From assembly GCA_964520785.1 (NCBI GenBank), contig CAZFQG010000026.1, forward strand, positions 1-44,480: a DNA stretch of 44,480 nucleotides, written 5' to 3'. Below are positions 1 through 6,709 of the stretch, in pieces; the first letter of the stretch is position 1, and each line of letters begins with the position of its first letter. The DNA is from CAZFQG01 sp964520785 (GTDB taxonomy: Bacteria; Planctomycetota; Planctomycetia; Pirellulales; Thermoguttaceae). A model generated the notes under the pieces. That model worked only from the letters and a program-made list of their open reading frames with translations, did not search any database and was not told where the DNA came from. The position numbers and the translations under genes were made by a program.

Positions 1-293
1 CCGCCCTTTTCGACGACGCGCGAAGCGCCGGTTACGTCTACGCGGGGCGGATTCTCGGGATCACCCGCGGAAAGACGGCGTCCCCCTCGCAATGCACGCG
101 GTGCGGGGCCTGCGTCACGAAGTGCCCCCAGGGGATCGAGATCCCGGACCGGCTGGATGAAGTCCGCAAGCGGTTCGAGGGTTGGAAGACCCGCGCGGCG
201 CTGTGGCTGATGAAGGGATTCGTGGCGATTCAACGGCTCGTAACCCTCCGCCGCGCGCGGCGGGCAAAGCGAGACGCGGAAAAGACCGATTGA
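1..293 (+). CDS. C-terminal end of a ferredoxin-domain oxidoreductase (partial)
   Basis: The reading frame enters at base 3 and ends at TGA 291-293, giving about 96 residues of a protein whose start lies outside the window. It has one complete [4Fe-4S] motif of the form CxxCxxCxxxCP (QCTRCGACVTKCPQGIEIP), followed by a basic helical tail. A single cluster motif followed by QGIxIP near the C-terminus is typical of aldo/keto reductase-like proteins of the COG1453 type; this family call is inferred from the tail only. The C-terminus is rich in Arg and Lys. Other iron-sulfur oxidoreductases with a C-terminal ferredoxin domain cannot be excluded. Confidence 0.75.
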   Translation, partial: ALFDDARSAGYVYAGRILGITRGKTASPSQCTRCGACVTKCPQGIEIPDRLDEVRKRFEGWKTRAALWLMKGFVAIQRLVTLRRARRAKRDAEKTD

Positions 294-466
294 CGAGTCG
301 TCCGTCGTGACGCCCGGCGGAAGAAAAGGACATCACCGGCTTTCGATTGCCTTGCGCGGACGGCCGCGTCCGCCCGGCGTGTAGCCCAGGTCAAGACGCG
401 CGGCGGGGGTTTGCATCCAAATTGCCGCGGAACCTCAATGGCTCCCATGGCCCGATCAAGAGCGTG

Positions 467-1093
467 TCAGGATTTGACGCGTTTCCTCGACGCGGCACCG
501 GATAAGGAAGGACTGGAGACGCCCGCCGTCAGCGCCCACCGCATTCCCTCCTCCACCGACATGTCGATGGGCCGGATCGCGCTCTTCGGAACGATCAAGC
601 AGTATCCACCGATTTGATAACCCCACTGCACATAAACCACGACGTCGTCGTTCGTTGCCAGCCCCTCGGGAAAATCGCTCAGATCCTCTCGAGTGATGAA
701 ACCAAGCATTCTGATGGACGTGTTGGGTACCTCAATAACGACGACCTGTCCCAATGTATCACCAACGTCATGATTGAAGACATTCATTAGATCGCGGGTC
801 GGGCTGTATATCAATCCAAAGATTGGGACACGACGCATGAGTCGGTCAGCACGATTGAAGAACATCCGAGGATGAGCCCAGTACATGGCCAAGCCTACGC
901 CAAGAATTCCCGCGGCCAAAACCGTGAATCCAAGGCCGGTGACATAGAAGTCTTCGCCCCATTGCGCGAAGAACAGCGTTCTGGCGGCTGATTCTCCCAG
1001 TCCGACAACCCAGATGAGGGCATATGCGGCGATGATGATCGGAAACGTTACCACCACGCCCTGCAAGAACGCGGCGGTTATTTTACGAGACAT
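467..1093 (-). CDS. DUF502 family membrane protein
   Basis: A 208-residue protein of the DUF502 family, whose function is not established. Hydrophobic segments lie at about residues 8-32 and 45-70, followed by the conserved soluble part that contains the VPIFGLIYSPTRD and VVVIEVPNTSIRMLGFIT segments. The frame is open for another 68 codons upstream, but those residues are charged and unlike the family, while the ATG at 1093 begins MSRKITAAFLQG, as family members do. A terminator-like hairpin lies just upstream (1110-1150), so the gene may have its own promoter. It begins a cluster of small envelope proteins. Confidence 0.85.
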   Translation of the reverse strand: MSRKITAAFLQGVVVTFPIIIAAYALIWVVGLGESAARTLFFAQWGEDFYVTGLGFTVLAAGILGVGLAMYWAHPRMFFNRADRLMRRVPIFGLIYSPTRDLMNVFNHDVGDTLGQVVVIEVPNTSIRMLGFITREDLSDFPEGLATNDDVVVYVQWGYQIGGYCLIVPKSAIRPIDMSVEEGMRWALTAGVSSPSLSGAASRKRVKS

Positions 1094-1407
1094 CCATATT
1101 CCATAAACGAAAAACGTTCGACGCAGGCGGGTCGTTCCCTGCGCCGAACGTCGGTGATTATTCGCGCCGTTCACGATGCAGTCCTTATGATCGAACGCGG
1201 AAACACCGTGTCGATGCCGACCCGGCCGGCTGACGGGGTGGCACGGCGTTCGCTTCGTGCAACCGTTCATGGATTGTCGATATTGGCGTCCGACCAATGA
1301 CTAGTGCTTTGTCAAACGTAGGAATTGGGGTTGACGTTCCGGTTTCATCCGAGCGCTTGCGGCAATTCGGCGTACCGCCAACAGGAAATCCTAGTGCTTT
1401 CGGAGCG
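1094..1407. other. Non-coding stretch between DUF502 and DUF1328 genes
   Basis: About 310 bases without a convincing gene. It holds the terminator-like hairpin at 1110-1150 and, from 1301, the first copy of the 110-bp dispersed repeat. The part between, 1151-1300, shows nothing recognised. The open frame that runs upstream from DUF502 through this stretch has composition unlike a protein and is taken as chance. Confidence 0.5.
1110..1150 (-). terminator. Hairpin with T-tract upstream of the DUF502 gene
   Basis: The arms are CGTTCG-A-CGCAGG (1115-1127) and CCTGCG-C-CGAACG (1138-1150), forming a 13-bp stem with one mismatch and a 10-base loop. On the minus strand the stem is followed by five T. 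This is the layout of a Rho-independent terminator for transcripts coming from the DUF1328 gene. Because it ends only 16 bases before the DUF502 start codon, it could also act as a leader or attenuator hairpin. Confidence 0.6.
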
Positions 1408-1411
1408 CTAG
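1301..1411 (+). repeat. Copy A of a ~110-bp dispersed repeat (MITE-like)
   Basis: This segment matches 26029-26140 in the same order of blocks: CTAGTGCTTTGTC at the left end, then GGAATTGGGG, ACGTT-CGGTTT, GCGG, CCGCCAAC and AATCCTAGTG towards the right end. The ends are imperfect inverted repeats (CTAGTGCTTTGTC on the left; AGCGCTAG on the right). The right-end CTAG provides the stop codon of the minus-strand DUF1328 gene (1408-1410). Short elements with CTAG-type ends resemble non-autonomous derivatives of IS630/Tc1-type elements; that assignment is inference. Confidence 0.65.
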
Positions 1412-1578
1412 ACGTGTGGACGTCGGGCCAGGCCGGCAACGAGACTCACGACCAATAAAACCAGAAAGATGAAGAACAGGATTTGTGCGATACTGGCGGC
1501 TCCGGACGCGATCCCGCCAAATCCGAATACGGCCGCAATAATAGCGATTACAAAAAATACCAGTGCCCAGTACAACAT
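1408..1578 (-). CDS. DUF1328 small membrane protein (YtjA-like)
   Basis: A 56-residue protein beginning MLYWALVFFVIAIIAAVFGF and ending in an Arg-rich tail. Two hydrophobic segments (about 3-22 and 29-50) are joined by a short GGIASGAAS turn, which is the DUF1328/YtjA pattern: length, start residues and turn all agree. A strong ribosome binding site, GGAGG, lies 8 bases before the ATG at 1578. The stop codon TAG is formed by the end of repeat copy A. The role of the family is unknown; members are often found among envelope- and stress-associated genes, as here. Confidence 0.9.
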   Translation of the reverse strand: MLYWALVFFVIAIIAAVFGFGGIASGAASIAQILFFIFLVLLVVSLVAGLARRPHV

Positions 1579-1923
1579 CGTGATACCTCCGGCCTAAAAG
1601 GCGAAAAATGGGTCAAATGGTTACCTCGCCGCGGTCGAGCGGCAAAGGCACGGCTTCAGGGAATTCAACTCCTGTTCCATCAACGGGGGACACCTCGGGT
1701 GCCTATCGAATAGGCACGAATTCCGGACGATGGGAGAATTGCATCCTGGGAGCAACAATGCAGCATGCGTAGCAAACGCCGTGCCGAACGCGCGACATGA
1801 TTCTGCACTTTCTCCCACGAACGGTGGGGACGGATATCCGAAAACGAGTTAGAGGAGACTCGCGGCGACATCGATCAACTTATTGGCCTGATCGAGCGGA
1901 AAACCGGTGAGGCGCGGCAGAGC

Positions 1924-2181
1924 GTGGAAGCATATATCGAGACCGCGACCGCGGCGGCGGCGTCCTCGGTGGGTGAGGCGGCCAATTCCTTGAAGGACCG
2001 GGCTCATCGCGCAGCCGAAGCCGCCGAGCATGTCGCGGCCGAGGCGAGGGAGGCAATCCGGTATCGCTACGGAGAAACCGAAAGACAGTTCCGCCGCCAT
2101 CCGTTTGAGTCGCTGGCGATCTGTTTTGGGTCCGGCCTTCTTCTTGGGATCGTTTCCAGTCTATTGTTACGTTCCAAATAG
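1924..2181 (+). CDS. DUF883/ElaB-like short membrane-anchored protein (start uncertain)
   Basis: At least 85 residues from a GTG at 1924. An Ala/Glu-rich amphipathic helix (coiled-coil-like) is followed by RRHPFESLAICFGSGLLLG and a basic end. A helix plus a single C-terminal Gly-rich membrane segment is the plan of the DUF883 (ElaB/YqjD) family. The frame stays open upstream to 1801 and the residues there (SENELEETRGDIDQLIGLIE) look like the natural N-terminus of such a protein, but no ATG, GTG or TTG start is available. A GAGGAG sits at 1852-1857. Either the start is non-standard or an upstream frameshift has detached it. Confidence 0.6.
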   Translation: MEAYIETATAAAASSVGEAANSLKDRAHRAAEAAEHVAAEAREAIRYRYGETERQFRRHPFESLAICFGSGLLLGIVSSLLLRSK

Positions 2182-2279
2182 ATGCCTTAACGCATCAAGG
2201 GTCGCCGACGGAGACAAAGGGAGTAACCCTCTCCGCGGCGCCTGTGCATATCAGGATTACCGATTGGGAGGAGTTTATC

Positions 2280-2525
2280 ATGCCGACCAAAGAACCAGTT
2301 CCGAATCGAATCGCGAGTGTCGAGGAATCCACCGGCAGTTGCTGTCACTTCGTCGAAAAGCACCCGTTTCCCCTCGCCATTGTCTCGTTCCTGCTCGGCG
2401 TGGTCGCGAGCGTTTTTCTGGTCGGAGACTTCGGGAATTCAAAACGCCGTCGCCGCGACTCAGCAACCGCGCGTTTGGGCCGGCAGTTGCTCGAGGCCCT
2501 TTCGCTCGTCGCCCCGCACCGTTGA
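2280..2525 (+). CDS. Small single-pass membrane protein, DUF883-like
   Basis: An 81-residue protein. The start ATG at 2280 is preceded by GGGAGGAG at a good distance, so it is preferred over an in-frame GTG 36 bases earlier. It has a short polar N-terminus with two adjacent Cys, the segment VEKHPFPLAIVSFLLGVVAS forming one membrane helix, then a strongly basic patch (KRRRR) and a polar tail. The HPFPLA plus membrane-helix pattern resembles the C-terminal anchor of its neighbour at 1924-2181, suggesting related anchors in one operon that leads to the YihY gene. No function can be assigned. Confidence 0.65.
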   Translation: MPTKEPVPNRIASVEESTGSCCHFVEKHPFPLAIVSFLLGVVASVFLVGDFGNSKRRRRDSATARLGRQLLEALSLVAPHR

Positions 2526-2641
2526 AAAAGCCGAACCGAACGGTAGAAACCTCGGATTTCAAGTGGCCAGCCTGATTCGCAAGGGGAGAGACGTAGAAAC
2601 CGGTTGCGAACCGATCGCGCTGATTGGAGAAGGAGAAACCC

Positions 2642-2824
2642 ATGTCCGAAGACGTCCCCCAAGACAAAACACGATACTCCGAGATTGCCGCGGATGAAGA
2701 CTTGTCCGCGTGCGAGGCAATCGGACAAATATGCAGGGAATATGCACGACAGCGCCCCGGCGTTGTGCTCCTCTGAATGCTCGGAATTGGCTTCATCCTC
2801 GGTTGGAAGCTCAAACCGTGGTAA
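2642..2824 (+). pseudogene. Small membrane-anchor gene interrupted by an in-frame TGA
   Basis: ATG 2642 has a good ribosome binding site (GGAGAAGGAG). The frame encodes 44 polar residues ending ARQRPGVVLL, then TGA (2774-2776), and immediately continues in the same frame with MLGIGFILGWKLKPW and TAA (2822-2824). Joined, the two halves form a single membrane anchor with a basic end, the same plan as the two preceding genes. The TGA falls in the middle of the hydrophobic segment. A recent nonsense mutation, an assembly error or, less likely, readthrough are possible. TGA is an ordinary stop elsewhere in the window (for example 291-293). Confidence 0.6.
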
Positions 2825-2926
2825 TCGAAATCGTTTGTCTGGCGCGTTTGGGTCCGCTCGCCCCGACGTTCCGGCGGCGAATCCCCATGACGTCGTGATT
2901 GTGCGACCGACAGCCGGGAGGTTTCG

Positions 2927-3808
2927 ATGTCCGAGGAAATGAAACGGCTCGCCGCCGATCTTTACCAGGCATATCTGAATCTGCAGGAGGATGATGGATT
3001 CCACATGGCGGCCTCCGTCTCGTTCTACATGGCGGTTTCGTTCTTCCCTCTGCTATTGGTTTTCGTTTCGATAAGCGGGATGCTGCTTCGCTTCACCGGC
3101 TGGGGAAAGAATGCCACCGCTCACCTGATCGACCTGGTCGCGAACCAAACCTCGCCCGCGATGGCGGACCAGTTGGAGATCGTCCTCTCCGATTTTCAAC
3201 GTCAGTCGGTGGTCGGCGGGCCGATCGGATTGCTCCTCTTGCTTTTCGCATCCATGGCCGTCTTCGTCCAATTCGACGATGCCATGACCAGAATCTGGAA
3301 CGCTTCCGAAGAACGCAGAAGGGGAATTTGGTCCGCGGTTCGCAGCGTTCTGCTTGATCGTTTTCGCGCGTTTGTGATGCTATTGGGCGTTGGTTTATTC
3401 GTCCTAGCGGGCTTCATCGTGAGCATGACTCTCTCCGCGATCGCCGAATACGGCGAGGATTGGATTCCCATTCCGGCAAGGATATGGGGTCTCGTCACCG
3501 TCGTTTTTTCCTTGACGTTGAACTGGACACTGTTCGCCGTGATCTATAAGACGATCCCGCGCGTTCCGATCCGATGGTCCGAGGCGGCGCGCGGCGCGTT
3601 GTTCTCCGCCTTCATGTGGGAAATCGGCCGGCGATTGTTGGCGTTTTTCGTGATCGGGTCTCGCTTTAGCGTTTACGGCGTCGTCGGCGCGTTCGTGGCC
3701 GTTTTGCTTTGGATTTTCTACGCAATGACCATCTTGTTTCTCGGAGCCGAATACATTCAAACATTCTGCCGGAGGTGTAATCCGAATTCGAACAAAATCC
3801 CTCGTTAG
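2927..3808 (+). CDS. YihY/BrkB family inner-membrane protein
   Basis: A 293-residue multi-pass protein of the YihY/virulence factor BrkB family, once misnamed ribonuclease BN. About six hydrophobic segments are visible, including VSFYMAVSFFPLLLVFVSI near residue 30 and GVVGAFVAVLLWIFYAMTIL near 260. The latter, with the following FLGAEY, is the conserved C-terminal family signature. GGGAGG precedes the start at a normal distance. It follows the small membrane-anchor genes on the same strand and probably shares their transcript. The family's biochemical role is not settled. Confidence 0.9.
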   Translation: MSEEMKRLAADLYQAYLNLQEDDGFHMAASVSFYMAVSFFPLLLVFVSISGMLLRFTGWGKNATAHLIDLVANQTSPAMADQLEIVLSDFQRQSVVGGPIGLLLLLFASMAVFVQFDDAMTRIWNASEERRRGIWSAVRSVLLDRFRAFVMLLGVGLFVLAGFIVSMTLSAIAEYGEDWIPIPARIWGLVTVVFSLTLNWTLFAVIYKTIPRVPIRWSEAARGALFSAFMWEIGRRLLAFFVIGSRFSVYGVVGAFVAVLLWIFYAMTILFLGAEYIQTFCRRCNPNSNKIPR

Positions 3809-3952
3809 ATTTATTAGGTATACTCATAAGAGTGGTTTCACGGCGGTCACTCGGCTGGCCGCGCGGTCAGGTTCCGGCCAACGGTGGAGCCGAGGCGCCC
3901 ACTGGCTGTCGGCGTCTCAACAGGCAAAGCGCCATTCCCGAGGCGAGACAGA

Positions 3953-3974
3953 CTACCATCGAGCTACCATCGAG
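3953..3974. repeat. 11-bp tandem duplication
   Basis: CTACCATCGAG occurs twice head to tail (3953-3963 and 3964-3974). It lies at the 3' end of the decayed fragment and creates that frame's terminal codons, so it may mark a breakpoint or slippage event. Confidence 0.8.
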
Positions 3975-4283
3975 GGTTCCGGAATATCATGCGTTGTGAT
4001 TCGCGCGACAATCGTCAAGTGCTGCTGCCCTCCGGTGTCCTGGACTTTCGCGGCAATCAGATTCTCCCCCCGGCGGAGATACTGCGTCCATTCGCTTGGA
4101 TACAGCTTATACGTCGCCACCCGGTTCGTATCCGTCAGCACCTGGTGGCCGTTAATCCACACGAGCGCGTCGTCATCAATCCAAAGTTCGAACCGGCTGG
4201 AAAGAGGGTCTCCCGGCAGCTAAAAAAAGCTGAAGGAATGGTTGCCGGCCGCATGCAGCCAGACGGCCGGCATTCCGTTCGGA
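3953..4283 (-). pseudogene. Decayed fragment of a sugar-binding-like exported protein
   Basis: Reading the minus strand from just after the FetB stop, one frame gives SSPNGMPAVWLHAAGNHSFS, a TAG stop near 4220, then LPGDPLSSRFELWIDDDALV, WINGHQVLTDTN and YPSEWTQYLRRGENLIAAKV before a stop at 3953. The phrases WINGH, LRRGEN and LIAAKV resemble the jelly-roll sugar-binding domain found with glycoside hydrolases and planctomycete secreted proteins. There is no start codon or signal peptide, and an internal stop follows a run of seven T, so this is taken as a remnant. The family call is tentative. Confidence 0.45.
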
Positions 4284-5093
4284 CTACTTGGTGGAATCGC
4301 GACCAATAATACGTCCCGGGAGGAACTGATGATCCTGAGAGAAGAGTCGGCGGTAGCCGAGCAGCACCACGGTCACGGTCCCCAGCGTGGAACCGGCGGC
4401 GATCAGGAACATGATCATCATCTGGTAGAATCCGGCCTGGAACGGGTTGACGCCGGCCAGCAGTTGGCCGGTCATCATGCCGGGGATACTCACGATCCCG
4501 ATGACCATCATCGAGTTGATCGTGGGGATCATCCCCGTACGGACCGCGTCTTGCATTGCGGGCCGCGCGGCTTCCCAGCGGGTGGCGCCCAGGGCCAGTA
4601 GGGTTTCTACTTCGGGCCGCTTCGCGATCAATTCATTGTTAAAACGGTCCATTCCCAACGAAATCCCGTTGAGCGTGTTGTGCAGGACCATGCCCAACAG
4701 GGGGATTGCGTATTGCGGCCGATACCAGGGGTCGACTCCCAATACGCCGAACAGGCCCACGGCGGTAATGCACCACGAACTGGCCCAAATCGCCAACACG
4801 CTGTCGAGCAGCAGACCCGCGTAATACCGCTCGACGCGGCGGACCGCCGCCCATCCCGCGACCAGAGTCATGGCCGCCATGAGGGCCAGCACGAAGTACC
4901 ACCTGCTTGCTTCGAATATCCAAAGCAGCACGAGGCTCAGCAAGAGCAACTGGACCACCGTCCGTGCGGCCGCCAGCAGCAGTCGCTTTTCCAACCCCAG
5001 TTGGAGCAGCAGCGAAATGCCGGCGCTGACGACGACCAGCGAGGCGGCGACGCCGACCCGCCATAGGTCGAGCGGGATGTACTCACTCCCCAT
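4284..5093 (-). CDS. fetB: FetB/YbbM-type ABC transporter permease
   Basis: A 269-residue integral membrane protein of the UPF0014 family. It has about seven hydrophobic segments and the family-specific block LALGATRWEAARPAMQDAVR followed by GMIPTINSMMVIGIVSIPGMMTGQLLAG. In E. coli the FetA/FetB pair is linked to iron export and oxidative-stress resistance; here that role is inferred by homology. The start overlaps the end of the ATPase gene by 11 bases (5083-5093), indicating translational coupling. The gene order DoxX-fetA-fetB on the minus strand suggests a single transcript. Confidence 0.9.
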   Translation of the reverse strand: MGSEYIPLDLWRVGVAASLVVVSAGISLLLQLGLEKRLLLAAARTVVQLLLLSLVLLWIFEASRWYFVLALMAAMTLVAGWAAVRRVERYYAGLLLDSVLAIWASSWCITAVGLFGVLGVDPWYRPQYAIPLLGMVLHNTLNGISLGMDRFNNELIAKRPEVETLLALGATRWEAARPAMQDAVRTGMIPTINSMMVIGIVSIPGMMTGQLLAGVNPFQAGFYQMMIMFLIAAGSTLGTVTVVLLGYRRLFSQDHQFLPGRIIGRDSTK

Positions 5094-5766
5094 TTTCGAT
5101 CCTCCCTTGTTCGATCATCAGTGTTCGCTCGGCCACGCGTCGCGCCTGGTCGGCCGCGTGGGTTACCCAGACCGCCGCGCGGGAGTCCGGCGACTCGGCC
5201 AACCAGTCGCCGACCAGATTCTCCACGGCCGCCGTGGCGGCCGCGTCGAGGGCGGCGGTCGGTTCGTCCAGCAGCAGGACTTTCGGGTCGAGTTGGATCG
5301 CACGAAGCAGGGCCACCAGTTGCGATTCACCACCCGACAGCTCGCTGACCAGCTTGTCGAGAAACGTCTCCTCTCGGCCCAGCCGCCGGAGCATTTCGGC
5401 CGTTCGTTTTCGGTCGAACGATCGGCGGCGGTGAATTTCCAGCGCGTATGGCAGCCGCAGCGCGGCCTCCACCCGGTTCGCCAACAGCATTGGCCGCTGG
5501 TGCATATACACGACCTGGCCGCGAAAATGGGGAATCCATGTGCGGTCGACCAGTCGGCCCTCGAAATGAATCTCGCCCGCCTCCAACGGATCGAGCAGCG
5601 CCAGGGCACGCAGCAGGAGCGTCTTGCCGGAGCCGGACGGTCCGCTGATCGAAAGGGACGAACCGGCTCGAATCGCCAAGGAGATATGGTCCAGCAGCCA
5701 GCCGTCCCCTTGCGGGTGCCGGCGGGAGAGGTCGGTGGCCAAAATGAGAGCCGTCGGGTCGTTCAT
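5083..5766 (-). CDS. fetA: FetA/YbbL-type ABC transporter ATP-binding protein
   Basis: A 227-residue ATPase with a full motif set: Walker A GPSGSGKT near residue 41, Q-loop VYMHQRP, signature LSGGESQ, Walker B VLLLDEPTAALD and switch His in WVTHAADQ. The MHQRP Q-loop region and the small size fit the FetA/YbbL group, and the partner permease follows with an 11-base overlap. It lies 18 bases downstream of the DoxX gene. It would energise the FetB permease at the inner face of the membrane. Confidence 0.9.
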   Translation of the reverse strand: MNDPTALILATDLSRRHPQGDGWLLDHISLAIRAGSSLSISGPSGSGKTLLLRALALLDPLEAGEIHFEGRLVDRTWIPHFRGQVVYMHQRPMLLANRVEAALRLPYALEIHRRRSFDRKRTAEMLRRLGREETFLDKLVSELSGGESQLVALLRAIQLDPKVLLLDEPTAALDAAATAAVENLVGDWLAESPDSRAAVWVTHAADQARRVAERTLMIEQGRIENGE

Positions 5767-5784
5767 AATGCACGTTGTTCCGCT

Positions 5785-6279
5785 TCACGGTCCCGCATTT
5801 TTGCCTCGACTCGCGATAAGCGCGTCCAGCGAAAGCGTGCCGGCCCCGACGATTAGAAGAAACACCAGCCCCAACCACATGCAGAAATCCGTCCGCGATT
5901 CGTGCATCATGCTCCAGAATCCGTAACGGGACAGTTCGCGCAGGCTGAATATCCAGAACTCACGACCGAGCAAAATGGGGATTTTGGTCGAGACAATCGC
6001 CACCGAGATGGTGATAAGCAATGGGATTGCCGCCAGCCGCGTAAACAAACCCAGCAAGACCAGACTCCCGAACACGATCTCGACGACGCCGACAAACGGG
6101 CCCATGATCTCGGGGCCGGGGATGCCGATTCTGGCCATTCTCCCGGCTCCAAGGGCCTCGGCATAGAGAAACTTCTGGATTCCTTCCGAGAGAAAGACCC
6201 CACCTACCATCAGGCGAATCAGAAAGGTCGCCGCCGGAGCGGTGGTCGGCAAGGATCGGCGGATTAGTGTTCTTATCAT
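5785..6279 (-). CDS. DoxX family membrane protein
   Basis: A 164-residue protein with four hydrophobic segments. The first carries the DoxX signature FLIRLMVGGVFLSEGIQKF, and the second region carries GPFVGVVEIVFGSLVLLGLF with the conserved acidic residue. DoxX-like proteins are small quinone- or redox-associated membrane proteins of poorly defined role. The start codon overlaps the stop of the upstream 52-residue gene as ATGA, so the two are translationally coupled. Downstream lie fetA and fetB, suggesting a common role in metal or redox stress. Confidence 0.85.
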   Translation of the reverse strand: MIRTLIRRSLPTTAPAATFLIRLMVGGVFLSEGIQKFLYAEALGAGRMARIGIPGPEIMGPFVGVVEIVFGSLVLLGLFTRLAAIPLLITISVAIVSTKIPILLGREFWIFSLRELSRYGFWSMMHESRTDFCMWLGLVFLLIVGAGTLSLDALIASRGKNAGP

Positions 6280-6434
6280 AAGCTACTCCTCGGCGTGAAT
6301 CGGGCGAGGTCGTGCATTCCCGACGACTTCTCGATCTCGTCGACCGGCCCGACGATCGCCTGGAAACCCTTCTTTGCGAACAGTGGATATTCCTTTTCCT
6401 CGCACTTTGAGAAGTCTCCGCGATATACTGACAT
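6276..6434 (-). CDS. 52-residue unknown protein, first gene of the DoxX-FetAB operon
   Basis: A small soluble protein beginning MSVYRGDFSKCEEKEYPLF and ending in FTPRSSL. The ATG at 6434 is preceded by a near-perfect ribosome binding site (AGGAGGGT) at the right distance, and its TGA overlaps the DoxX ATG (ATGA at 6276-6279). Both facts argue that it is translated. It is charged, has one Cys and no membrane segment. No family was recognised. It could be a small regulator or partner of the membrane proteins, but nothing in the sequence decides this. Confidence 0.7.
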   Translation of the reverse strand: MSVYRGDFSKCEEKEYPLFAKKGFQAIVGPVDEIEKSSGMHDLARFTPRSSL

Positions 6435-6709
6435 AATCCAACCCTCCTGTCGAGCCTTATCTAACCACTAAATGGGGTTCTACGCCGCGGACAAGCACAA
6501 CTGACTACTTTCTGCGAGGGGTATGATCCCATCGAGTGCCCCGGTCGCCTCCTCGGTGCCCTCCGAAATCACGATATGGCTTTCACCCATGAAGCGTCGC
6601 TCCAGTCCGCCTCCGCGCGAACCCCCCTTCCGTTTGACGTGTCAGACCTCTTGAAGTATTATTCGCCGAACGAACGATTGAACTCAACGGGAACACGGAG
6701 CGGTCACGC

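Noticed and set aside
467..1297. N-terminal extension of the DUF502 frame to 276 residues
   Set aside because: The extra 68 residues are unlike the family and cross the terminator hairpin; the start at 1093 matches known N-termini.
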